From Branchiostoma floridae (taxonomy: Eukaryota > Chordata > Leptocardii > Amphioxiformes > Branchiostomatidae): DNA of 64,000 nucleotides. This document shows positions 13,220-25,200 of the stretch, one piece after another; position 1 is the stretch's first letter; each line of letters opens with the position of its first letter. A program made the position numbers and the translations under genes. The stretch lies in contig NC_049984.1 of the NCBI RefSeq assembly GCF_000003815.2, positions 10,045,087 through 10,109,086 on the forward strand, written 5' to 3'. The notes beneath the pieces are model-generated. The model did no database searches. It was not told the DNA's origin and was given only the letters and a program-made list of their open reading frames with translations.

Positions 13220-16200
13220 CTGGAGTAAACAGTTTGGTTTGGTTTGGTTTAATTCAGATCTCCATTAGTGACTGATACAGCTGTGTCACTCACCCAACAT
13301 GTATGCTAGCAGAAAGGGTTGCAGTCCTTAGGACAGGACGTTAAGCCCTGGTCCACTGTTTATTAATGTGCTTGTTGAAAAGAGATAGGGAAATTTCCCC
13401 GGTACAATGAACCTGTAAATACTGTACATAGCGTCTGTCCTCTCTGTCATGACCAGTAGAGGAAAAGCTCTTCAGTGAGCTAAAACTGTATCAAGTTCAC
13501 TTTCCTTTCCTTTTTTTTTCCTTTTCACAGTCTACAGTGGAATCCTAACATGTTTGATTCTTACCTTGCCAGATGCCTGGATGTCCCTGTTGCTGTTCTT
13601 GGTGAAGTTGGCAGGGTGGTTGCAGATCTGCTTGAGGAATGTCATGGTCTGGAAGATCACTCCTGTCCTCTCCTTCTTCTCCTTGGCCTCTGCCAGCTTC
13701 TTGACCATGTTCTGAACAACACTCTGAAGTACAGCAAAGGACGGAAATGGAAAATCATCTTTGAAAAGGATGAGACTAATTTTAAGTTCACAATTTGATT
13801 TCCCTATTCTAAGACATTGGGCCAGAACATTGGGCCAGGACGACTTTTAAAAAGATGACTTACTTAATGCAGCACAAAATCCCTGAAAATTGGTCAGTGA
13901 AAGTTTTGGGTTTGGCAAAGACATTTACAGTTGATTTTTGTGTTTTGTACATCTTTACATCATTTTGAATAATAATGTAGAAACCACAACCCCCTAGACT
14001 ACCAAATTTCAAGCAAGTCCTGTTGGTTGTGACCATATATTATTTAACAACTAAATAGAAACAAGTAAAAAGAATATGAGGACTACCTCAAACAAGTGAA
14101 AAGAATCTTAGGACTACCTCATACAAAGCAGCTTGTTCAGCAGTTAGAGAGTTGTACTTAGGCGTGGTGATCTTGTCGGGTAAGTCTTTGATGATAGACT
14201 TGTCTGTCTTCAACCTACGCAAGAGGAATGGCCTGGTTATGGCACGGAGGGCCTCCACACGATCCGCGTCACGATGCAGCTGGGAACAAGGGAGAGGACT
14301 GATGATTTCTTAAGAAACCTAAAAAAGGTTTTAACTGCAAACATTGGTAGGTGCTGGGGAAAATGGATTTGGTAGACAATGCGAAAACAATGTGTAGGGT
14401 TCATGCAAATGATACCTAAGAAATAGATCAATCTTTTGACACAGGTGTTAATGTTAATGTTATTATTATGGTTATTGCTATTATTATTGGGTGGGCCGAC
14501 TACTCTCTCTTCACAGCCAGGGGCTGAATTGTGAGGAGCTTATAATAGGCAAGGTGAGGGTGTCAAGTTCTCAAAAAACAAAAGAGTGCCAGTTTTATTT
14601 TGAAAGAATTGCAGGATTCTTCCTTGGACACAACTAGATAGTCATATGGGATTGTCAAGCACCTACTAAGATGTATCGAACTGATCTGAAGTCAAGGTCC
14701 TCATCGACTCCTGATGGACGAACATCATCACTAAGATGTTATTCTTCTAGACATGACTATGGGGTTAGAAAAGATGAGTAGATAAACCAACTAGGTTTGT
14801 ACCTACCTCTATAGGCTTGGCATATGCATGTGTGAAGTCCTTGTTGGTGCCCAGGTACTTGGGGAAGGTGAAGTCGAACACAGACCACAGCTCGGACAGG
14901 TTGTTCTCAACTGGTGTTCCTGACAGCGCAACATGCATCTTAGCCTTCATACGCTTCATCGCCTAGTGAGCAGAGAAAGGGAAAGATAAGGACTAAAAGC
15001 TTAATAAACCAGTCTACAAGTTGTTTCAAAAAATTTATAAGTCGTTTCATATTATATATCACATCTGTGTCTTCTAAATCATTGGAACCAAATCCTGACC
15101 CTCACCTTTGCTGTCTGTGACTTGCAGTTCTTGATGTACTGAGCTTCATCAATCAAAACCATACCTACAGGAAGATAAAGCACATTAGAAGTTTGACGTG
15201 TCCCTTTCTACCATTCATATCTACTCTGTCCTTGGTGCTGAATACCTTCACACTGCCTTACTTCTGCAATTTCTATCATTCATACCTGCTCTGTCCTTGG
15301 TGCTGAATACGGTTATTACCTTCACACTGCCTCATTGTTTAGTACAATTCACAATCACCCTGTCCTTGGTGCTGAATACTAGTACCTTCACATCGCCTTA
15401 TTGTTTTAAATGCTGTTCAGCACTTGCCCTGTCCTTGGTACTGAATATCTTAACACTGCTGTATTGTGTTGTACATGTATATTGTTAACACTGTCCTTGG
15501 TGCTGAATACATTTTATGCTACCTAGCTCCTAGAAATAAATACCAATCAACCTGCTATGTCTTTTATGCAACCATTCACCATGAACAAGGCTGATGGATG
15601 TCTCAACTCTTCCAGTGTTGGTCAGATAAAGTTTGGTTTCATAATGTAGTTACCACCACAGACCAACTTTCGTGCTAACGTTCATGTATAATTTGTATAA
15701 TTGACTATTTGTACACAAGACTACAAAACATACTGTACTGTATCTTTGCCAGAGAATCGACGTCAATCCTAACAATGTGGTAGGTGGTGATGATGATGTC
15801 AGTGTGCGGAACGTCCCACGACACACGCGCACGCTTCTTCTTCGGTCCCTCCCCTGCAGACGGTCGCTTCCCGGCTCCGTTAGGCGTGTCTGTTTGGTTC
15901 TCATACTCCTGTAGAGCCAGGTCGTCGGAGTTCCCATGGCACTGGGTACTGGGCAGCGTTCTACCTGCACCATAGTACCTGAGTTTATGGACACAAGTAT
16001 AAGGAGACAAGTCTATCATGTTCTGTGAAGAAAGTCAACCCCAGTGACAAACTGGGACAAGGGGTGATACATATAGTCTAAGACCAATGGTCCCTTATTC
16101 GTGATAAAAAATCATATTGTTAGCAATTAAGATTTTGAACTATGCTGTCTTTTTAAATTGATGTACTTAACTTATAGTTTATTTCTCCCTGGAGGATCAC

Positions 16201-19200
16201 ATGTGAATACCAACGTAATTCAGACATAACTAAATGTCTGCAACAAGGTATGTTAATAAAGATTTCAAAGATTTCAAACTTAGCCATGTTTGGGATTGTG
16301 TTCTCACAGCAAAAGCACCAACTACATTGGCTGTATATAGCAGCGAGACAAATAACTCCAGTTACTCTCACCTCTCAAATAGAAGTACCCCCTGGAATAA
16401 AAGTACCCCCCGGACAAATCTTCAAAATCTAATAAAAGTACCCCCTGGAATAAAAGTACCCCCCGGAAAAATACCAAATTGACATGTAAACTGTGCCCAT
16501 GCTACTTCAGTCCAAGAGAAGATGATAAGCAGGTAGGCTCTTTTTATTTATTTATGCCTCAGTACCATATCAGTTAATTGTATAAATAATGAACAGAATA
16601 ATTCCTATGTTATTGCACATATTTTCTTTATCTGAGTGTCACACCATCAACAAAGATTAAAATAAAAGTAAAAAAATGAATGAAAATAAAAATTGAAGAA
16701 ATAAAAAAAGAAGTTAATTTTATAATCATTGTTACAAAATAACATTTTGAAGAAACATTCCAACTTAGAATACCTTATTGACCACTTTTTTGCTATTTTC
16801 AATGTTGCAGAAACCAACGAGGTCATAGACACTGCCCCCTATCGAGAAATAACAGTACTGCAGAAAATATATAGTTCTCTCGCGCATTACCGCGAGATTC
16901 GGCGTGAGTTGATGAATCCAACATGGCGGATGTTTTCTAGCCGATTGAACGCTGTGCTTTGTTTTGGAAGGATTTTTTCGTTGCTGGAACATTAAAACAA
17001 GTTGACTACGGGTGAAAAATAGTGGAAAAGTATTGGTAACTTTTCAATTTGTTTGGTTGGTGGTTAATTTCTGTGTTTTGATAGAGAATTTACGGAAGTA
17101 AGTGACTGTGTGTGTAGCATGTGACCTCGATGTTTTCGTCTTTGTTCAGCGCAAATTTCAAGATTTTTGGAAGGTTAAAGATGGTCTAAAACGAAAAGGA
17201 TATATTTTTTTACGAGTCTAGTACCGACCGAATCACTTGTGTTCCGGTATTTTTGGACCTGAACCGAAACGTTTTTGCAAGTCCAGAACCGGTCCTGCGT
17301 ACCGGTACGCATCCCTAGTTATGTTTGGGTCATAGCGCTAGCGGCAGGGAAATCCGCGCTGCCTCGTCCGAAAATAGTGAATTTTAAGCAAAAATACCGC
17401 GGAAATATGGGCAGAAAATACCAAACTTTCAATATTTTTGGGGTCCCTGGTTAGTAAAGAAAGCCCCAATTTGAAAAAAAAAATAAACGTACCGTCTAAA
17501 ATAAGGACGTACCGGGTGGATTTTGAGGCGGAAAAAAATAAACGTACCGGTACGTTTATTTGAGAGGTGAGAGTAGAAGCTCTAAGGCAGGTGTCTGAGA
17601 GACATCAAACAGTAAGCAAAGTGAGTACTAACTTGTTGTGAAAATGATATCCTACGTCTATCATAGTGTTCAATTGTTAAGAAGTGAGAAGAAACTGTAG
17701 ATTTGTAGATGGCCTCTTCTCTCTTAATGACTGATGTAACTGATACAGAGTTGTGCATGGATTGGAAAACAATTTGTGTACTAAAATTAAAAGTTAATCT
17801 AGCATTCCTCAGTAGCTATAAGGTAACTGAGACTGACAATGATAATGAAGTAATCTGCACCAATAGTATTAGAGCCATGTGATATAAATAACATAACCTA
17901 ACTTTGACTTATTTTTCAGGGTATTTTGCAATACCAGACAAGTCACCAACCTTGAGACAGTGAGAGAGGGTGCGAATCGCTGGATCTCCCTCTCCCAGTT
18001 ACTCATGACACTAGTGGGGACCACCAGTAGTACAGGATGGGTCAGGTCACCTCTATTCTTCAGGTGGAGCATGGCAGCAATAGACTGGATAGTCTTCCCT
18101 AGACCCATGTCATCTGCCAGGATCACCTGCAAGTCATGTATAAGTAAGAGATGTAAGAGAGATGGAACAAAGCTATACAGCAAAACCTGTACCACCTCTG
18201 CAGAAAGACCATCTGGCTGCTGTGACCACTTTTTGGTGGTCCCTGGGATACTTTTTCCCAGTTTTGGGCAGTGCAGAGTGTAGTCCTTGTGGAAGCATAT
18301 AAAAAAGTAAGCCAATACAGTTTGAAGAAGAGTTCTGTCTACATCACTATTCAACCCTACTAATTATGTTTACACACAAACAAAAAACATGTATGATACT
18401 TCAACAACCATTTTTTACACAACCATTTCTTAAAATTTCGGTGACCAATTGCCTTGACAGACGGTCATGGAAACGTTGGTGTGAATATAGCAATGGTTGT
18501 GTAAAAAGAGTGTCAATGCTGTTTTGAGAGAACCTACCCCAAAGCCATGCTGTACGTTGGACACCAGCCACCTGTAGCCAGAGACCTGGTAGGGCCGGAG
18601 TGTTGCCACCAGATTGTGGGGTACGGGGTGTTCATCCACCTTCTTCACAGATTCCACCATAGAGCTCAAGCTAGCTGAGAGGTGGAACATGCTATCCTCC
18701 AGCAAGGACTCCTATGGGTAGGAAAAACATCGCGAAATGCAGGGTTCAGCTTTGTTCACATAATTTGACAATAAGGGATGGCAAAGCATCGGTGTGGTGT
18801 GGTGTGAGTGCTTGGCTAATACTATTAGGTGCAGGCTTTTAGACTATGACAAGTCTCATGTTGTGCCCTTGAGAAATAGCCTGGGTACCATCCAGGTAGT
18901 AGTTCGCTATTATGTTCACTTCTCCTACCTGTTTGGATAACTGTATATTCAAATCTTTTGGTGGTGACGTCAGTTAATGATCGATTTGCTCATTCAATAA
19001 TAACAGGTCCTCCCGCAAGCAGACTGAGGGCGTTTCGGATGTTGGATCGCCTGTTCGAACAAGCGTTTCAACTCATTCCTCAATTCCGCCATGTATAGGG
19101 ACCAATAATATATTCTTGGAACACAGGGGTCTGCCTGTGTTCTATACTATAAACTTTATAAAAAGTTATTCATCATGACTGTTTAACATTTATATTGACA

Positions 19201-22200
19201 ACCCTAAAGTGTAACACTACCATTATCTACAGTAGCATTACCTTCAGCAGGTCCAGTGGGGAAAGCTGTGGTGGCTCCTGTTTGACCTTGTTGAGAATGG
19301 ACGACATCTCCTCAGGCTTGACAGAGATGTACTTGTCCCTGAACCTGACCAGACCCTCCCCACTCTGTAGCAGCTGCTGGAACTCATGGACAGCAATGTA
19401 TTCATTTCCTGTAATATAACAGGACAGAGAACCGATCTAAGTGTTCTGATAGGGTAAACAATGTTAAAATGTGTTTACAACAATCTGTTATTACATGTTG
19501 AAAAAACTGTCATGAAAAAAAGACACTTGTTAAGAATTTCTACATCTCTGACAAGTGCAAAAACCATCAATGGAACAATGTCATGTTACTGGAACTTCAT
19601 TTACTTTTGCAGCAGTTTTACTTTGCAGCAGAAGAATAAAGAATTCTTTGCTATGTTACAAATTTCCAAGATTTACAATACTGCAAAAAAGTAGTCTTAC
19701 AGCAAATATCAAACCTTTGTAAAAGTTTCATGATTCACAACATCTTTCAAACATTGCTGCATAGGATGGGTCGAATACAGCAATGAATGGTACCTACCAA
19801 TGGCAATTTTCCAGTTGTATGTTAGTAAGTCATCTATGCTGAAGAAGGACTGCTGGTTCCTGGTGGAACCCTCCAGCTCAGCATAAACCACAGCTTTGGG
19901 CTTCAGGATCTTCCTGTTGGAAAATGATAAAAACAAAAATTAAAGAACTCTTGAGTTCTGCTCTTTCTATAATCAATTGAAACTTGATACTATGATAATA
20001 CATGTAACTTGTTTGATTCCTACAGTTAATTCTCCACTACAAGGACAACTACACACAAATGCCATGACAGGTCCAAAAGACAGCACTGAGTTGTTTTGTC
20101 ATAACTGTAGTTCATATGTATCACAACCTGTCTACTCAGTTTTCTTCATATAAAATGGACAAGGCTGCTTCCTACAAATCTTATCAAGTCCTTATTGGGA
20201 CTCTCGTCATTGCCTCAAATTGACACATGGTAGCAATCAGACAAGTGCAGCAAAAAAATGCTAAAAACTATATACTCTAAGGGTAAGTTAAAAAGTTCTC
20301 ATTTATATCTAGTTGCAACTTTTTACCTGAGCTCCTTAGGAAGAATGACTTTGACTCCCAGGTTGTTGAAGACATCGACTGTGTTTAAGATGAAGTCTTC
20401 CAGCTGCACTGCAGTCAAGGCAATGGAGTCTTCCTTCAACAGTCGTCCTACATGGGGGAGGTAGGTGTGTAGGGTGGCCAGGAACTTCATGGCCTGGGCA
20501 GTAAGAAATGACATTCAACTTGTTTGTATCAGCAATATTCAGAGTATCAGATGAGACAAAACGTACGGGGCAATCAGGATAAACTGTTATTTCGTAGCTG
20601 CCACTTGAAATGATATGTCTTTCGAGGTGCATTTGAAGTGGAGAAATGTCAATTGTCATTCAAAGCTTACTCTAACTGCAGTGTGACCACATTCTATGGC
20701 ATTCAAACATTATTAGAAACGTTCTGATCTCATTCGATGCGAGAACTGACAAGGCAAGCCACTTTAAATCCTACCAGAATGTGGCCAAAAGAATATCTGG
20801 AATGCAGTGAGAATGTCTAGAATGCAATACAACTACCCAGGAACTGACAAAGAATAGTTGTTTTGGTGGCATTTGGCTCATTCCTTCTCGTGTGAAGGGG
20901 ATTTGAAGTCCGTTTGGAATTCCCACCCGATTGTGGCATGAATTTTGCAAATTCTATATTCCGTCTGGTTCTGCTTGATTCCTGCTAATTCGGTGTCAGT
21001 GTGAAGGCCCTATAACCCAAAGTCTTACCTGAGCTTTAGCCCAGCTGTTACTCATCAGGAAGCGCCTGATTGGCTTATGTTGAGCCAGTTCATTGTCCCT
21101 CATCTTTACCCACAATTCCATGCTATAGTGATCTGGGGGCGGCAGCTCCTGTGGAAAAAAAATTTGGACAGGAAAAACCCTTAAGAAGAAGTGACACTAT
21201 CATTAATGAAGTGACTTGACTTGGCAATTGCAATAGTTGTTGCGTATCCTACTTTCCTTATAGGCAATACAAACTACAGAAACGAAAAGTATGTATCCAT
21301 CAGAATTATCAAACGTAGTTGGTTTTAGTAACTTTTACAAGGCAAATTGTCTTACATAAAGAACAATTTATAACTACTCAAAACTGAAGACATGAGGTCC
21401 TGATATGACAACTACATACTTCAGTTTTGATCTTCTTTCCCTTAGTCTTCAGAGGACTGATGTGAACTGCCACTTCTAGTTCTGTCTTGATCAGGTCGAA
21501 GACACCGAAGTATTTGTTGATGGCCCGGGGAACACTCTGCTGGGCAATGGACATGATGGTGTACACTTTCCCACTGAAAAATGCCAGAGACTCAGGTGGA
21601 GGGTTGTTCTTGGACTTCTTGTGCATGAAGTGTAGATCCTAGTAGGGGAGACAAGAATTTCAATGTGGTGAAAACGTCACAGTCCTGTAACAGAGATGCT
21701 TGAATATGAACACATCTAGATGAGCATTATCATGAATGTGATTTAGGAAGTGTACTTTTCTTACCTTGACAAACTTAGTGAGGAGAACAGACAGGACATG
21801 GAGGGATGCAGAACATCCACCCAGAGGCATCTCATCCACTTCAACACAGGGGTCATCTAGACAGCACAACAAATAACTTCAACTGATATTCTCTTGTATG
21901 TTCCCAACACTGACCTGTGAGAGCCAATGGTCATCATTTCCATGCACAAAACAATAAACAGCTTTGAAAGTTTGATCATTGTGAGGTTGTGGTACATTTG
22001 TTTAACAGTCACAGCCACAGTAATGAAGTTACCTTCAGGGTAGATCTTATTCAGATTGTCCAGCTGTTCTGCCACCAGCTCGGCCGTGTGAACCGGCCGC
22101 CAAACGATCTTGAAGTCTGCAATCTTATTCTGCTGTCGTCGAGATAAGGGCAGCACATCAGGGATGAGCACCTGCAGAAAAGGCAATAAAAGGTCATTTC

Positions 22201-25200
22201 GCACCCCTAATGCTTTTTATCCTCTGACATGTACCTCAGCTCAGAAGAAAGTCTATCCTGTTGGAAGATTTTAACAAAAATGCTCCTGCAGCTCTATGCA
22301 AGGGGGCCCACATTCTGGTACAAAAAATACAGACCATAGCTTGTTCAGAACACGAGATATTAAAACCAGAAGTTCTGATGTAGCAGTGATAACAAGCCTC
22401 TAGGCAACCCAAAGACCTACCCACAAACCAAATTTGAAGACAATCCATGTAGCCCTTCTCTAGTTATTTGTGTTCAGAGGCAGATGGACATCATATTCAT
22501 TGGAGGTAACAAAAATGCAGATAAAGCAACAGCGTTGCTGTACCTGATTCCTCATGAGCATCATGGCCACTCTGCAGCTGTAGAAGAAGAACCTGTATGA
22601 GGGGCTGCCAAAGTCAGAACTGAGCCACAGGAACATCTGCATGGCTGTCTGCAGGTCCACCTTCAGCCAGGTTTGTTCCTCTTCCTGTCCATCCCTCCAC
22701 AATGGGATCACTTCCTGGAGTCAGGAATATAGAGCAACATCAATTATGGACATTGCAGACATTGTGTAACATAGTGCTCTTTTGTTAGCAGTTTATGTCA
22801 TGTCAGTCTCACAAAAGGTATTGTCCAACAACATCATCCTGACAACAAATGTTTCCCATACATCTGAAACAGATGCTTAGAGGTGATGCCCATCTCCATT
22901 TCTGTAGCCCTTGGGCCCCACATTTGTGCAAGCTATTACAGCAGGGTGCTAGTCCCCTGGTAGTGATGTGTCCCATACTCTTCCTAATAAGTGCTGAGTG
23001 CTAAGCAGAGAAAGCAGCATGTACCATTTTTATAGTCTTTGTTATGACTCGGCTGAGGATCGCACTCACGACCTACCGAATGCAGGGTGAACAATCTACC
23101 TACTCGGCCATTGCTGTGGATGGACAAAAAACTTACCTTCAACAGTTCAAATTTGGCTGTACCTCACTTCTTCTTTCACTTGTTCCATTTCACATTGGTT
23201 TTCTAGAAATGTTGAGGGGATGAAAGGTAGCATCCATCCTCTCCTACATTTCTCCTGATGTATAACATATATAACAGTAATACACTGTTTCACAACTTGG
23301 TAAAGAGTGCAGCACCTACCGCAGTGTATGGCATCTGGTTCTTAAATACACTTGAGATGGTGACCCACTGGGTGCTACCAGACCCTTCCATGTCTACTGC
23401 TGTCTTCTTGTCCCAGACTGGGTTGTGGATATGAAGCTTGGCCGAGTCAAACCTGGTGAAAAATGAAAGATATCTAAGATGAAACACTGAAGCATGGAAT
23501 GACTGTTCACAATATTATTACCCTTACATAAAGCTCTTGAGATGTTACTATGCTTTACACAAGCCCAGGAGATGTTGAAAATGGCCATTTATATAATTAC
23601 TGTAAATGTAGGTTTGTAGGGATTTAATACTGCAGTAGTGAGAAAATTGAGTGTTCGTTGTGGTTTTTAGTTTGCAGTTGAAACATGGCAGCATGGAGGC
23701 ATAAAACAGAACGAGTATTTTCACGATACTGGAACAAGTTAAACTATTTCCGACACAAAAAATATGATTTTCCCAAAAGTTGGGCTTTCCAGAATGACTT
23801 CTACCAACACAGATGAACTTTCAAGCTATTTTCACAATAGTGAAGTTTGCAGTTAAGAGGTTACTTCAAAGACATTCCAACATTTATCGTAGATTAAAGT
23901 TTCTACATCTTTAAAGAAAATGCATCACTGTACTTTGCATCCAGAATCAGGCGGAATCTTGCGGCTGACATAACGTTCTGTACATCATCATGGTCCAGTG
24001 TACTCAGCCAATGGGCCGAGCCTGCCTTCCCAGCATTCATCAGGTCATCCAGCACCTTCGTACCCTGCTTGGCTGCATAGCTGGGAAGTTGTGAGAAAAC
24101 CAGAAATTCAATATATGAATATGTTTTAAAATGCTGTACCTCTACGCGGCTGAGCAACGGCTTGTTATATAACACTGAACAACTTGTCAAACCTGACCTT
24201 TGCATATCTGACTGAAAATGTTGCTTGAAGCTGTTTAGTGAGGATGCACCTACAGAACTTGATGGCAACAAATTCCACTGAGTGATAGTTTAAGGAAGTA
24301 TGAATATCTGAACACATCAATCCTTGGTTAAAAACTATTACTTGAGATTGAAGGCATAATCAATACTGCTTAGAAACTTTTGTTACAGTCTGATTTTATC
24401 ACTCATTTATACATGACACTCTTGTTGGCCTTATTACCTGTAAAACTCCTCCATGACAGACTTGTAGTCCAGCTCCAATGAGAAGGGAGGATTGCTCCTC
24501 AGGCAACTCAGGATGAAGTCAGACATCGGAGGGATTTTTACCAAAGGGCAGGGCAGAATGTGGTTCTCATTGACTTCAATCTCAGCTGATGACTGGAATG
24601 AAAAAAAAGAATTTGTCAAGTCAATGCAACCCTAGGGATGAGTAGCCTGGATCCTAGACTCACTGTTACCAAATCATTCACAGGCCAGCTCCCTGGCTTT
24701 AGGGTCAATATGCTCCCAAGGAAATTCTACAACAGCCTGAGTTAGACCCTGATAAACACTGCATAATAGATACTATTGAGATGAGGTTTCTGTCATCCAG
24801 GCTAAGGGAAGAGTAATGCTACAGATCTAATGGACCCTTCACAGAATATATTATGCCTCTCCAACATAAGATGCTTTAGTCAAAAGATGGAGCAGAGAAT
24901 GTGGTATGGTTGAGGTGTCAAAATAACAAAAGGACCACAAGTCATACTGACAGAGGCATGTTTTGTGATCAACAAACAAAGAATATACACATGTACCACA
25001 AATGAAACTTTGACTTCCAAGAAAGTTGGCTATGATTTTACTGGGACATTGTTACACAAAATGTTTAACATATCAAGTGCAACTAATAATGGACATACCG
25101 GTCTTAGAGGTCGGGAGAGCGGCAGTGGATACCCTGGGTCCGTGTCGGAAGGCTTGATGTTGAAGTAGCCCATAAGATCCACTCCTCGCAGGTTAAACAA

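Larger units (their letters stand above)
13565..18711 (-). other. SNF2 ATPase N-lobe exons
   Basis: The exons of this stretch carry the ordered SNF2 motifs. [12 protein letters not shown] is the Q-region (18711-18538). DDMGLGKT is Walker A, residues 793-800 (18126-17951). [13 protein letters not shown] is motif Ia. IDEAQYIKN is a DEAQ-type motif II at about residues 933-941 (split across 15978-15734 and 15164-15106). LSGTPVENN is motif III (14962-14807). [12 protein letters not shown] follows in 14279-14118. DEAQ rather than DEAH fits the bacterial HepA/YwqA branch. Confidence 0.9.

Noticed and set aside
23041-23115. Functional tRNA gene on the minus strand
   Set aside because: An A-box-like motif is present, but the B box and cloverleaf pairing are poor and the stretch belongs to a dispersed repeat.
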